From NCBI GenBank assembly GCA_029268515.1, contig JAQWNP010000002.1:124001-188000 (forward strand): a DNA stretch of 64,000 nt, given 5' to 3'. Below, one piece after another: positions 45,396 through 55,123 of the stretch. Source of the DNA: Phycisphaerales bacterium (GTDB taxonomy: Bacteria; Planctomycetota; Phycisphaerae; Phycisphaerales; SM1A02). The position numbers and the translations under genes were made by a program. The stretch's first letter is position 1, and every line of letters begins with the position of its first letter. Below the pieces are notes generated by a model. That model saw nothing but the letters and a program-made list of their open reading frames with translations. It did no database searches and was not told the DNA's origin.

Positions 45396-46727
45396 ATGTC
45401 ATATAAATCTAAGCATCTTGAGCCTCAGTCTATTACGGTGACTCCACCCCCTAAACACTGGTGGTCGCGGGTTGTCTTTCCCACGTGTCTTTTGGCGTTT
45501 GCCGTTGTCTTACTCGTGATGAGTGGGCGAGCGACATTCCGCACAAGCACATCCGTTGAAGTGTTTCCAGTAACGGGGCAAGTGGGCCTCGCCAATCAGC
45601 GAACGCAGCCGGATGGAGACATTCTCTTTCAAGCAGCCGGTTGGGTTGAGCCTGATCCATTTGCGGTCAACGCAAGCGTACTTATTCCAGGTGTGGTTGA
45701 GAAAATCAATGTTCTTGAAGGCCATACTGTCTCCAAGGGTGATGAGTTGGCGTCATTGATTCCTGATGATGCCCGACTTGATGTCATGCGAGCCAAGGCA
45801 CACTTGGCTTTCAAGCGGGCAAAAAAACAACAGGCATTGGCGTTGATGGAGCAGCTCCATGCCGAGCGCGTTGTCATGGAAGACCAGCTCAGTCGACTTG
45901 AGGAGGCCTATGAAAAGGGCGCGGCTACTGAACGTAATGTTGTGCAGCAGCGACTCAAGATTGCAGCACATCGAAAGCAATGTGACGCAGCTGCAGTAGT
46001 TGCTGATGCCATTGCTGATGCTGAGATTGAAATTGCTTCCGCAGAATTAGCGACCGCTGAATTGGCTCTGTCGCGCACAGTGATCAGATCACCCATTGAT
46101 GGCGTTGTCTTAGAGCGTCTCGCAGAGCCCGGAATGCCTCGATCACCAAACATGAATCAAACAGATATGGGTTATATCGTGCGACTTTATGATCCAACAT
46201 CTTTACAGGTACGAGTCGATGTACCACTGAATGAAGCAGCTCGAATTGGCGTAGGTCAACAAGCAGAGGTGATTGTTGATGTCCTGCCTGGGAGAATTTT
46301 CGAAGGCGAAATCACGCGACTGGTGCATCAAGCAGACATACAGAAAAACACTATTGAAGTGAAGGTAAAGATCAAGAATCCTGAAAAAGAACTGAAACCA
46401 GAAATGCTCTCACGAGTGCGTTTTAAAAGTTCACCGGCGTCCGAGAAGGAATCGCCACAGTCCAGTATCGGTCGCCAGATGACGCTGCCAAATAGACTGA
46501 TTGATCAGCAAACTGATGCCAGCGGTGTTGTTTTGATTGTCGATGCAGCCAGTCAGACCGCACAGCGCCGTATTGTTGAGCTGGGTGCACCAGTACGCGA
46601 TGGGTGGGTGACTATTCGTTCAGGATTACAGCCCGGAGATCGTGTCATTGTGACTCAGGGTAAGCAGATCGAAGCCGGTGAAGCGGTGGCGATCGAGTCT
46701 GAATGGAATGGAGAGCTCGATTTATGA
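45396..46727 (+). CDS. HlyD/MacA-type periplasmic fusion protein of ABC exporter
   Basis: The product (443 residues from ATG 45396, AGGA 8 bases upstream; a TTG at 45342 is rejected) has an N-terminal membrane anchor (about 25-48), a lipoyl half-motif GVVEKINVLEGHTVSKGDEL, a helical hairpin (about 128-222), and then RTVIRSPIDGVVLERLAEPG, the second lipoyl half, with beta-barrel domains after it. Fusion proteins of this type link an inner membrane transporter to the outer membrane or periplasm. Its stop overlaps the ATPase start by ATGA. No TolC-like gene is in the window. Confidence 0.88.
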   Translation: MSYKSKHLEPQSITVTPPPKHWWSRVVFPTCLLAFAVVLLVMSGRATFRTSTSVEVFPVTGQVGLANQRTQPDGDILFQAAGWVEPDPFAVNASVLIPGVVEKINVLEGHTVSKGDELASLIPDDARLDVMRAKAHLAFKRAKKQQALALMEQLHAERVVMEDQLSRLEEAYEKGAATERNVVQQRLKIAAHRKQCDAAAVVADAIADAEIEIASAELATAELALSRTVIRSPIDGVVLERLAEPGMPRSPNMNQTDMGYIVRLYDPTSLQVRVDVPLNEAARIGVGQQAEVIVDVLPGRIFEGEITRLVHQADIQKNTIEVKVKIKNPEKELKPEMLSRVRFKSSPASEKESPQSSIGRQMTLPNRLIDQQTDASGVVLIVDAASQTAQRRIVELGAPVRDGWVTIRSGLQPGDRVIVTQGKQIEAGEAVAIESEWNGELDL

Positions 46728-47431
46728 GTGACGCCATGATCCAATGTGAGGCACTTGGTCGGACGTACTACCGTGGTGACGTTGAGATTACGCCATTGCA
46801 AAGTGTTGCTCTGGAAATCAATAAGGGGGAATTCGTCGCACTCATGGGACCCTCTGGTAGTGGCAAAACGACGCTGCTTAATATTATCGCGGGTATTGAT
46901 CGTCCCACCATTGGCCGTGTTGTCATCGACGGTGTTGATACAACCAGTTTGTCGAGTGCGAAACTGGCTGATTGGCGAGCTCGCACAGTTGGTTATGTAT
47001 TCCAGTTGTATAACTTGATTCCGGTGTTAAGTGCTTATGAGAACGTTGAGGTTCCATTACTTTTGCAACGGATGTCTCGTAAGGTGCGACATAATGCGGT
47101 TTCAGAGGCGCTGATTCGAGTTGGTATTGCTGATCGATCTGATCACTATCCAAGACAGCTCAGTGGTGGACAAGAGCAACGTGTTGCGATTGCGCGAGCT
47201 ATTGTTTCAAAGCCCACACTCCTTGTGGCAGACGAACCAACTGGTGATCTGGATTCACATGCGGCGATAGAGATTATGAATTTGATTGCTGAACTTAATC
47301 AGGAACTCGGAATGACGATTCTGATGGTCACCCATGATGATGCTATTGCCGGACATGCCCATCGACTCGTTCACTTGCTCGATGGTCATGTCATTCCTAG
47401 TGATAAAGAGATTGCGGGGGCAATGGCATGA
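46724..47431 (+). CDS. ABC transporter ATPase, MacB/LolD type
   Basis: The 235-residue ATPase has Walker [12 protein letters not shown] at about 42, Q-loop [21 protein letters not shown], signature [14 protein letters not shown] at about 145 and Walker [14 protein letters not shown]. The [15 protein letters not shown] stretch is typical of the MacB/LolD/FtsE group that works with FtsX-type permeases. It overlaps both neighbours by ATGA. Together with the two following permeases it forms a mechanotransmission-type exporter, which extracts or pushes substrates from the outer leaflet or periplasm rather than carrying them across the inner membrane. That mode is known from MacB and LolCDE and inferred here. 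Confidence 0.93.
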   Translation: MSDAMIQCEALGRTYYRGDVEITPLQSVALEINKGEFVALMGPSGSGKTTLLNIIAGIDRPTIGRVVIDGVDTTSLSSAKLADWRARTVGYVFQLYNLIPVLSAYENVEVPLLLQRMSRKVRHNAVSEALIRVGIADRSDHYPRQLSGGQEQRVAIARAIVSKPTLLVADEPTGDLDSHAAIEIMNLIAELNQELGMTILMVTHDDAIAGHAHRLVHLLDGHVIPSDKEIAGAMA

Positions 47432-48588
47432 GCATTTGGCTTCCAACGCGATTTTGGCGATTGATTTTGAGGCAGATTAAAGGCCGCCCGATGCGTAGTG
47501 GATTAACCATTGCCGGAGTGGCTATTGGGCTCCTGCTCTTCGTACTCATCGAAGGTCTTCAATATGGCGTGACCATAGCAACGCAGCCCGATGAAAACGA
47601 TACGACATTAGTGGTGTATCGTGAAAATCGATATTGTCCAGCAACAAGCACGCTGCCAGAGATCTATCAATCTCGGATTACTGAGCTCGAAGGCGTTCTT
47701 CGTGTCATGCCTATACAAGTCGTCGTTAACAATTGCCGCGCGAGTCTTGATGTCGTGACATTTCGCGGCATGAAGGAAGATGATTTCAAAAACGTATTGC
47801 AGACGGATGCGGTTGTCATTGATGGTTCACTGGATGAATGGTTAGCCCGTAACGATGCGGCATTTCTTGGTAGCTCACTGGCCTCTAGACGATCTTTGTC
47901 AGTAGGTGATCGGTTTGAAGCGGCAGGCTATCAGGTCACTGTTGCTGGTATTTTGGAATCAGATCGATCTGGCTATGACAATCTTGCTTTTGTTCACCTG
48001 CCATATATTCAATATGCGAATCGATCAAAGCAGGGTCAAGTCACTCAATTCAATGTAATTGTTGATGGGCCGGAAAAAATGGACGCAGTAGCAGCACAGA
48101 TTGATGAGATGTTTCATAGCGATCAAGCACCAACACACACGAGAGCAGAGCGTGCTTTTGTTGCTGATATCGCCGGGGACATTGTGCACATTATTGGGGT
48201 CGTGCGGTACTTGGGTTGGGCATGTCTCGCGGCAGTACTTGCATTGATTTGTAATGCGATGGCACTGAGTGTTCAAGATCGTGTTGTTGATAATGCGGTG
48301 CTCCAGACACTCGGGTATCGCAGAACAAGGGTATTTCAACTGGTTGTTGGAGAGGGCTTGGTGCTTGGCGTCTGTGGCGGAATTGTTGGCTCGCTTGGTG
48401 CATTTATTCTGCTTTGGTTGTCTCGAGTGAATTTGAGCGTTGAGGGAATTTCGATTCCCATTGAAGTTGGTGTTACGCAGTTTCTTATTGGTGCGGGCAT
48501 CGCCACTGGTATTGGACTGATTGCAGGCATCATTCCTGCGATGCGAGCGGCTCGCCGCGATCTTGTCAGTTGTTTTAGGGCAATCTAA
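47428..48588 (+). CDS. FtsX/MacB-type ABC permease (first of two)
   Basis: The 386-residue protein has one N-terminal membrane segment (about 22-45), a periplasmic domain of about 200 residues, and three C-terminal segments (about 260-380) with LGYRRTRVFQLVVGEGLVLGVCGG. This is the normal FtsX/MacB permease topology. The start overlaps the ATPase stop (ATGA), and the TAA stop overlaps the next ATG by one base. It differs strongly from the second permease, so the pair is likely a heterodimer as in LolCE. Confidence 0.9.
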   Translation: MSIWLPTRFWRLILRQIKGRPMRSGLTIAGVAIGLLLFVLIEGLQYGVTIATQPDENDTTLVVYRENRYCPATSTLPEIYQSRITELEGVLRVMPIQVVVNNCRASLDVVTFRGMKEDDFKNVLQTDAVVIDGSLDEWLARNDAAFLGSSLASRRSLSVGDRFEAAGYQVTVAGILESDRSGYDNLAFVHLPYIQYANRSKQGQVTQFNVIVDGPEKMDAVAAQIDEMFHSDQAPTHTRAERAFVADIAGDIVHIIGVVRYLGWACLAAVLALICNAMALSVQDRVVDNAVLQTLGYRRTRVFQLVVGEGLVLGVCGGIVGSLGAFILLWLSRVNLSVEGISIPIEVGVTQFLIGAGIATGIGLIAGIIPAMRAARRDLVSCFRAI

Positions 48589-49763
48589 TGAAGCTTCTTC
48601 CCTGGGATTATGGTATTCGCAATCTTTCGCGGTCAAAGGTGCGCACAGTGTTATGCGTACTTTCTGGCGCGCTTATTGCATTACTTGCAATCGCAGCCAG
48701 TGGTGTCGTTCATGGCTTGGAGCGTTCACTCAAAGCAGATGTGTCTCCAAATGTAGGTGTTGTGTATGGGGCTGGTAGTGAAGATAGCTTAGAGCGAAGT
48801 GATATTGATGCACGTACGCCATCACTTGTTTCAGCGTCAGTGCCGGGCATTAGAAGACTTAATGATGAACTAGAGTTCATCTCACCAGAAGTTGTTATGG
48901 CAATTGCAGTCGATCTTGAGTCGCAGACGGAGCAGCGACTTGCTATTGCACGGGGTATTACTGAAACAGCTTATCTGTTACATAAGAATGTACAGATCGT
49001 TGAGGGGCGGGCACCGCGGCCGGCTTACAATGAATTGATGGTTGGGCAACTGGCACCGATCAAAATGGGTGTTTCAGTCGAGGACTTGGCGATTGGTAAG
49101 ACCATTCTCTTTGACAATACGACGTGGACCATTGTTGGGCACTTTGTCGCACCTGGTTCAGTACTTGCTTCTGAGATTTGGCTGCCATTGACGGATCTTA
49201 TGGTGGCAACCAAACGGGAAGGAATTTCTTCGGTGTTGGTTGAGATGGATCCCAGTAAGGGTGGCGACTTAGCTGACTTGGAGACCTTTGCCTTCCAACG
49301 CTTAGACTTGGAGCTTGTTGCCATGCCGGTATCAGAGTATTACCAGCGCGTTGATGCTTTCTATAAGCCAATTAAGTTGATTGTCTGGTTGACCGCTATT
49401 CTGGTTGCACTTGGAGCACTCTTTGGCGGCATTAATACGATGTATGCAGCCTTTATTGGGCGCATTCGGGAATTCGGAATGCTGCGTTGTGTCGGATGGC
49501 GCCCTTCAGCAATTGGTTTGAGCTTAATGCAAGAATCAGTGGTGTCTGTGACGGCTGGGGCCCTGCTTGGTTGTTTGGTTGGTGTTGTCTTTCTTGATGG
49601 CCTCGAAGTACGTTTTACGATGGGGGCATTTGAACTATTGGTGGGTCCAATTCAAATCATGATTGCGATGGTCGCAGCCGTTTGTGTGGCAGTATTTGGT
49701 GTACTACCCCCAGCCATACGTTGTTTGAGGAGCCCAATAAATGAGGCACTTAAGTCAATCTAA
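48588..49763 (+). CDS. FtsX/MacB-type ABC permease (second of two)
   Basis: The 391-residue protein has the same topology as the gene before it: a segment near residues 15-38, a large periplasmic domain, and three C-terminal segments including GGINTMYAAFIGRIREFGMLR, the conserved coupling helix region of the FtsX family. Its start overlaps the first permease stop (TAATG). The two permeases would share the single ATPase. The periplasmic domain is MacB-like in length but I cannot assign a substrate from it. Confidence 0.9.
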   Translation: MKLLPWDYGIRNLSRSKVRTVLCVLSGALIALLAIAASGVVHGLERSLKADVSPNVGVVYGAGSEDSLERSDIDARTPSLVSASVPGIRRLNDELEFISPEVVMAIAVDLESQTEQRLAIARGITETAYLLHKNVQIVEGRAPRPAYNELMVGQLAPIKMGVSVEDLAIGKTILFDNTTWTIVGHFVAPGSVLASEIWLPLTDLMVATKREGISSVLVEMDPSKGGDLADLETFAFQRLDLELVAMPVSEYYQRVDAFYKPIKLIVWLTAILVALGALFGGINTMYAAFIGRIREFGMLRCVGWRPSAIGLSLMQESVVSVTAGALLGCLVGVVFLDGLEVRFTMGAFELLVGPIQIMIAMVAAVCVAVFGVLPPAIRCLRSPINEALKSI

Positions 49764-49797
49764 GTTAAATACACACTTATACATGGAGATATCAGTC

Positions 49798-50355
49798 ATG
49801 CGTACACTCATATTTGTGCCAACACTTTTGATGTTCCTCTTCGTCACATCAGCTTGTGGAAACAAAGGTGACAAGGCCAGTACATCAAGTGGACCTACAC
49901 TACCGGCCAATTTGGTAGCGACTTCAATTGATGGATCACCACAAACAGTGATCGAGACTCTGAAGGATAAGAAAGCTGGTGATACGGCTTTAGTTGTTGG
50001 CCTTATTGGTGGGAAGATGGAACCCTTTGCAAAGAACCGAGCTGTCTTTCAGTTAATCGATGCCTCTTTGAAACCATGTGATGTTTCTGAGGATGGTTGC
50101 CCTGCTCCCTGGGATTACTGTTGTGAGCCGCCGGAGCAGATTATGGCCTCGTCAATGACGGTTCAGGTTGTCGGTGCCGATGGGCGCCCTCTTCCGCTTG
50201 GCCTCGAGGGCAAAGATGGTTTGGAACCTCTCACAACACTGGTGGTCTCAGGAAAGGTCAATCAAGCGAGTGATGGTGTGTTTGTTCTTGACGCAGAAAA
50301 GATCATGATTACTAAAGTCTCACCTGTTAGCCATGCGGGGCACGACCACGATTGA
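49798..50355 (+). CDS. Lipoprotein with Cys-rich loop and His/Asp tail, unknown (OB-like)
   Basis: From ATG 49798 (GGAG 9 bases upstream) the 185-residue product has a lipobox VTSAC, so it is lipid-anchored at Cys20. The core ALVVGLIGGKMEPFAKNRAVFQLID ... LTTLVVSGKV looks like a small OB-type beta-barrel. In it sits a loop with Cys94, Cys101, Cys108 and Cys109 (CPAPWDYCCEPP). The chain ends in HAGHDHD. Both are good metal-ligand patterns. A frame starting at 49741 would overlap the permease and is not favoured. It closes the cassette. I do not know the family's function; metal or copper handling is a guess. Confidence 0.75.
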   Translation: MRTLIFVPTLLMFLFVTSACGNKGDKASTSSGPTLPANLVATSIDGSPQTVIETLKDKKAGDTALVVGLIGGKMEPFAKNRAVFQLIDASLKPCDVSEDGCPAPWDYCCEPPEQIMASSMTVQVVGADGRPLPLGLEGKDGLEPLTTLVVSGKVNQASDGVFVLDAEKIMITKVSPVSHAGHDHD

Positions 50356-50378
50356 TCGCCATGTCAATGGTGGTGTGA

Positions 50379-50945
50379 TTAAAGGTCTTGAGGTGTATTG
50401 ACGTTATGTAGGCAAGTTCTTTGTTCATCTGGGAGTACTTGAACTTCCAGATCAATGTGTGCAAGTGCACGATGCAGGCTTCTTATGCCCTGCTGTTGCG
50501 CCCGTTGCATCTGCAGCTTCGCGTTGCTTGAGATAACCAATGGGAGTGGGCTTGGATGTGGTTCCAAATCGAGGCGAAAGACCCGAGCATCATGTGGTAG
50601 TGGGCGACATAATTCCGAAAGCAGTTTGGATGTGAGGTGCGGCATGTCGCAAGGAACAATTAAGTAATGGTGGTTAATCTGGCTTTCTAAAAGTTTCGTG
50701 ACACCAGCAAGTGGACCGCAGCCTGGCTTTGGATCATGGATATGTGGCAGGTCAGCAATCACAATATTGGGTGCGACTACCACAATTTCCTGACATACCT
50801 CACCAAGCAAACTGAGCATCGTCTCTAGCATTGTCCGTCCATCTGGAAGCTTGAGATCATGTTTCGATGTTCCCATTCGCGTGCTGAGACCACCGGCGAG
50901 GACCGCCCCGGTCACTTGCTGCAGTGGTGATTCGATCGTGCTCAT
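50379..50945 (-). CDS. mobA: Molybdenum cofactor guanylyltransferase (MobA-like)
   Basis: MobA joins GMP to molybdopterin to form the bis-MGD cofactor. The product (188 residues from ATG 50945) has the nucleotidyltransferase motif LAGGLSTRMGTSKHDL, GCGPLAGVTKLL, HYLIVPCDMPHL and the C-terminal CLHNVNTPQDL. These fit MobA rather than other NTP transferases, although MobA-like proteins of unknown substrate exist. An upstream ATG at 50999 adds 18 residues but lies in the short divergent promoter region. No other molybdopterin gene is in the window. Confidence 0.82.
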   Translation of the reverse strand: MSTIESPLQQVTGAVLAGGLSTRMGTSKHDLKLPDGRTMLETMLSLLGEVCQEIVVVAPNIVIADLPHIHDPKPGCGPLAGVTKLLESQINHHYLIVPCDMPHLTSKLLSELCRPLPHDARVFRLDLEPHPSPLPLVISSNAKLQMQRAQQQGIRSLHRALAHIDLEVQVLPDEQRTCLHNVNTPQDL

Positions 50946-51043
50946 GTAAAGCAGGTTATCAGCTTGGTTCCAGGTGAGTCTGATCGTTGGTTCTGACAAA
51001 CGCTCTTCAAGCGGATTGCCGTGCTATGCCGATGGCTATAGGT

Positions 51044-51787
51044 ATGAAGTTTTGGTTACTCATGTTGATTTCTCTTGTTGTTATACCGGGCACAGCAGTG
51101 GCTCAGGAAGCGGTTGGAATCGAACGTGTTGAGCTTGAACAGATCGATCCTCGAGTGGATCAGCAGGTAGATCTTGCGGCCGATCTTGCGTTGAAGATGC
51201 AACAGAGCCATGACAGCTTGCAACCGGCAAGCGATGTTCGCCAGATCTATAGCGTGCGTGGGATGCAACGCCCAATGTTTGCCAGACGCAGTGGCGGGTT
51301 GACCGCGGTCTTTCCCCGGGCGTGGATCCAGCGTGGCGAGAAGGGGCAATTTTATACGCCAATACCTGACGGCACGACGTTCTATATTGGTCCGATTCAT
51401 CCCCAGCTGACTGGAGAAGGTTTGCGGCAAGGCTTACGTCCAGAAGTGCCGGAAGCCCAGCGTCCATTGGAAGGACGTATACGACAACGTATTTATCCGC
51501 AGCCATTACAGAGTCGAATCAGATTACAAGATGCAGATGAGATACTCGATCTTCGAGTCAGTCGATGGTCGTCTCTATCAGGCAGACCCAGCACTATTGA
51601 AAATGCGCAGGCTCGCCGGCTTAAGCAACTTGTTTTTCAAGCATCACGTCTGCGTAGATTCAAGCAGCTCGAGGCTGATGATCGTCGTCGTCAAAAAAAC
51701 CAAGACAATGAAAACGCTTTGCAAGCGATTCCATCCGACGATTCTCTTGATGTTTCTCAGGAACCAAATCGCGGCATCGATCGCTAA
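51044..51787 (+). CDS. Exported protein of unknown function
   Basis: From ATG 51044 the 247-residue product has a signal peptide (MKFWLLMLISLVVIPGTAVAQ) and a hydrophilic, mostly Gln/Arg-rich mature region with no motif I recognise. The middle holds FYTPIPDGTTFYIGPIHPQL, and the C-terminal part is helical and basic. Earlier in-frame ATGs at 51026 and 51032 are possible. It is probably periplasmic. Nothing in the neighbourhood suggests a role. Confidence 0.65.
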   Translation: MKFWLLMLISLVVIPGTAVAQEAVGIERVELEQIDPRVDQQVDLAADLALKMQQSHDSLQPASDVRQIYSVRGMQRPMFARRSGGLTAVFPRAWIQRGEKGQFYTPIPDGTTFYIGPIHPQLTGEGLRQGLRPEVPEAQRPLEGRIRQRIYPQPLQSRIRLQDADEILDLRVSRWSSLSGRPSTIENAQARRLKQLVFQASRLRRFKQLEADDRRRQKNQDNENALQAIPSDDSLDVSQEPNRGIDR

Positions 51788-52115
51788 GAGGCTGACCGAG
51801 CATTTCCGTCGGAAATGGAAGCGGTGCTGCCGGATGCTGTTCATACACAAGATGTTTGGCGATTTGAATCATGGCATCTAAGAGTGAGAACAGAACAGTG
51901 TTCTCAAGGGGTCTCCACCAAAGACATCGGCCAATCAGAGATGTGTATTTTGTGTCCATTGAGAGAGTCGAGAAGTCCTCTGGCCTGCAAACCGCTACAG
52001 ATGGAACAACCTGTACAGCTCAAAGGCCCGATTAAACTGGTTTAAGAAAGGACCGTCCGAGAACAAATGCTCTCGAACGGTTAAAAACAACTTATTCAGC
52101 GGTGTTTGAAGAGAC
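51788..52115. other. 328-base convergent intergenic region
   Basis: This gap lies between two convergent genes. Apart from the hairpin at 52053-52080 I see no gene, RNA or repeat. Short open frames cross it on both strands but lack ribosome binding sites and protein-like composition. Confidence 0.5.
52053..52080 (-). terminator. Probable terminator hairpin
   Basis: CCGT-C-CGAGA (52053-52062) pairs with TCTCG-A-ACGG (52071-52080) across an 8-base loop. On the minus strand the stem is followed by a T-rich run (TCCTTTCTT), so it suits the end of the large coiled-coil gene. On the plus strand only A-rich sequence follows. Confidence 0.5.
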
Positions 52116-54869
52116 TCAGGTTGTTTGTATGTTCATTTCTTCATACTCGCTGACGGGATCAGCTTCATCAAAGACTCGCTTTGCTCGACTGAGCCAAGTG
52201 TAGATCAGTGCAATCAATAGAATCGCACCAGCCAGCGCGCCGCCAAAGATTGGCAGTGCCTTGACGAGGCGTTCATCAGCAACAGGCGTTGGATTCAGGC
52301 TCGCATAGCGAATGCCAGTGCCATCACTTATCTGGTGAGGTGCAATGGCCTTGGCGCCATCAGGATGTTTGCCAGTGTTGCGAGCAGACTCCGCAATGAC
52401 GGTTGCGGTAAGAAGATTCAGGAACGCTTCTGTCTCGCCTGGAGCGGTGCCAACAAGTGTTAGTGCGAGTTCACCAGGAACTGAACTGTCAACAGTCAGA
52501 TCTCGTGCGATTCGATCAGCAACCCCTTGTGGTGTGCGATATTCTTCGAAACGTCGATCGCCCATTCGTCTTGCAAGGGTGCGAGTGAAATTCTCATTCT
52601 TGAGTAGATCTTTGTGCCAACTTGCCCACGTTGCATTTTGATCGGCATCCAGTTTGGTATGCGTGGTGCCCTTTGCTTTGAGCGTGACAGCCGCAGATCG
52701 TAATGCTGGATGAAAGTGGTCAGTTGCTGCCCACGAAACGCCAGCGATGGCGGTCGCAATGACGAGCAACCAAAGGCATGCGAACACGGCTCTGGAATGG
52801 GCCCACCGTCGGATCATTTTGCGTTCCGAAGATTCCAGTACGGTTCGCAACTCAGTGAGTTGCTGTCGTTGATCTTCGATAGAACGAAGCTGCTGGGAGT
52901 GTTTCTCGAAATCAACAGTACCTGTAGGTGATGATGCTTGGGCACTCGATTCAAGAAGCTGGCGAACTTTTCCAAGTCGTTGGCGGCGGCGACGAAGGTG
53001 TACCGCTACACCATTAATACGTTGTGCCTTATCACGAAGTTCTTTGACCATACCGGACTCAGATCCCTCAGTGCATTTAGCGGTACTGTTTACAAGATCA
53101 AGCTCTTCTTCAAGCGTTTTAATTTGATCTTCATAACGACTTCTTGCGGCTTGTTCATTGGCAGTTGCTTCGTCGAGCTTAGTTTTGATTGCGGCGTGCA
53201 TTGCCTCTAGTTCAGCGACACGCGATTCATGGACTTGTGTGGAGCCAGAATCGTCTGTCCGGTTGGCAAGCGTTGTTTCGACCTGCTCTAACTCGATCTG
53301 GGTTTCGTGAAGTGTGATCTTAGTTGACTCTAATTCTTCGCAGAGCGACGCATTGCTTTGTTCAAGCGCGTCAAGATCCTGTTGCCCAGCGGTTTGCCCG
53401 CGAGCTTGCCGCAGTGCTTCTGTGAGAGATTTGATACGTTCGTCTTTTTTGATCAGCTCATCTGGTGAACCTTGTACCTTCAATTGCGCCACTTCACCTG
53501 TGAGGGATTTGATCTGCCGTGATTGTTCTTCAACCATTGCCATAGCAGCAGCACCGCGTTCAAGTAGTGGCCCTTGCCCTTTCAGAGACTCTGCAAAATG
53601 AGTGAGCTTTTCACCAGCAACCCTTAGCTTTGATTGATTGTCTTCAAGCCTTGATTCACGTTCACTAAGGTGAGTCTGCAATTTTTCGATGCGGCCTGTT
53701 AGCTCAGCACACTGGAGTGTCAGTGTCTGAGTTTCTTCGGTTTTCTCAGTGTGTGCGGCTTGCAATGAAGCGAGGTTTTCTTTTGCTGTGTCACGATCTG
53801 CCTCAAGATTACCGATAATTTCGAGCGCATCATGTTCGGATGCGGTTGCTTGTTCTTGGTTGTGTTTCAGGGATTCCTTTAACGAATCCACACAACTATC
53901 AAGTTCATCGATTTGAGCACAGCGTTCATTAAATTTTTGTTGGAGATCACTGACATTGCTCTCTGAAAGAGCGAGCTGCTCGCGTAGATGGGTACGTTTG
54001 GATTTACCACTTTGGATCTTCTCAACCAAGGCAGCCTTTTGGGAGGAAAGCGATTTCACTTCTTCTTCATTCTTGGAGGTCGTTGCTTCTAACGTCTCGT
54101 TGAGTGTTGAAATCGTGCGATCGGCTTCGGCAATTTTCTGGGCAGTGTCACCAAGTTCACGAGCCTGAGCGGCAAGCATTTCGCTGCGTTTATTGAGTGC
54201 CTTAGATTCACTTTCTAATTCACTTGCTTGGGCCTTCACTTCTTCGTGCTGTTTTGTAAGCGTAATAGAACGCTCTTCAACATCAGCCTGAGCAGCTTCT
54301 AGTTCGCTTTGGGTCTTTTTGAGTTCTTCATTAGCGGTCGTTTGATGCTGGTCAAATGAGAGTTTGTCTTCAGAGAGAGCCTGGCGATCCAGCTGATATT
54401 TCTCGGTATTGTGCTGGTGTTCTTTTTCTAAGGCAGCTCGATCTTCTTCAAAGTGATTGAGTTTGCTGAGTAAACCATCACGCTCATTGGCGAGCTCAGA
54501 TTCGGCTTCAGACAATGAACGTGCTCGATCGGAGAGCGAAGAGATCATCGCATCATTGGATTGTTGAACATTGCGTAGCTTTTGGAATTGAGCTTCGACA
54601 TCTTCGAGAATGGCAATCATTTCTTCGCCAGCGGCATCATCGAGATGAGTTCCGGTGTCTACTTCTGATACTTCAGAGGTATCGACCTGGACCGACTCAC
54701 CACTCTGTTGTGAATGACTGGTGGCCTCTGATTCTGAGGGCGTTTCTTGAGTATCGTGGCTGTCATGGCCACTTTCTACTCCGTCGGCATCGTGATCGGT
54801 GTGGTCTTCACAAGCATCGTGCTGTTGGGACTGCTCATTATGGGCATTGTGGTCTTCATGTTCGTTCAT
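52116..54869 (-). CDS. Long coiled-coil protein with C-terminal Wzz-like membrane module
   Basis: From ATG 54869 (AGAGGG 7 bases upstream) the protein has 917 residues. It opens with a His/Asp/Glu-rich stretch (EHEDHNAHNEQSQQHDACED) and has about 570 residues of continuous coiled coil (about 80-650). It then has two membrane segments (about 690-710 and 870-893) bracketing an extracytoplasmic domain with ARRMGDRRFEEYRTPQGVADR and LALTLVGTAPGETEAFLNLL. The end module has the arrangement of Wzz/chain-length-determinant proteins of polysaccharide export. The cytoplasmic coil may act as a scaffold. No polysaccharide gene is adjacent, so the role is open. Confidence 0.7.
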   Translation of the reverse strand: MNEHEDHNAHNEQSQQHDACEDHTDHDADGVESGHDSHDTQETPSESEATSHSQQSGESVQVDTSEVSEVDTGTHLDDAAGEEMIAILEDVEAQFQKLRNVQQSNDAMISSLSDRARSLSEAESELANERDGLLSKLNHFEEDRAALEKEHQHNTEKYQLDRQALSEDKLSFDQHQTTANEELKKTQSELEAAQADVEERSITLTKQHEEVKAQASELESESKALNKRSEMLAAQARELGDTAQKIAEADRTISTLNETLEATTSKNEEEVKSLSSQKAALVEKIQSGKSKRTHLREQLALSESNVSDLQQKFNERCAQIDELDSCVDSLKESLKHNQEQATASEHDALEIIGNLEADRDTAKENLASLQAAHTEKTEETQTLTLQCAELTGRIEKLQTHLSERESRLEDNQSKLRVAGEKLTHFAESLKGQGPLLERGAAAMAMVEEQSRQIKSLTGEVAQLKVQGSPDELIKKDERIKSLTEALRQARGQTAGQQDLDALEQSNASLCEELESTKITLHETQIELEQVETTLANRTDDSGSTQVHESRVAELEAMHAAIKTKLDEATANEQAARSRYEDQIKTLEEELDLVNSTAKCTEGSESGMVKELRDKAQRINGVAVHLRRRRQRLGKVRQLLESSAQASSPTGTVDFEKHSQQLRSIEDQRQQLTELRTVLESSERKMIRRWAHSRAVFACLWLLVIATAIAGVSWAATDHFHPALRSAAVTLKAKGTTHTKLDADQNATWASWHKDLLKNENFTRTLARRMGDRRFEEYRTPQGVADRIARDLTVDSSVPGELALTLVGTAPGETEAFLNLLTATVIAESARNTGKHPDGAKAIAPHQISDGTGIRYASLNPTPVADERLVKALPIFGGALAGAILLIALIYTWLSRAKRVFDEADPVSEYEEMNIQTT

Positions 54870-55123
54870 CATTGAACCCTCTGGCACAGTTAAGTTGGAT
54901 GGTCTGACCATGCCGCTTGGAAAGTGATTTGGCGGCACCTGAATATCGTCCTGGAATGAGATCACCTTCAGTGGGCAAATAGAAAAGAACACTGGTGAGG
55001 TCAATTGGTGCCTCTCGCAGGCCTGGTGAAGGTCCGATAGCCTCTCTTCTGGCTTCTGGACGCTAGACTGCTTGGTCAGATGAGCAATAATGTTGCCTGC
55101 TTGTTTCTATAAAAGAGCACTCT

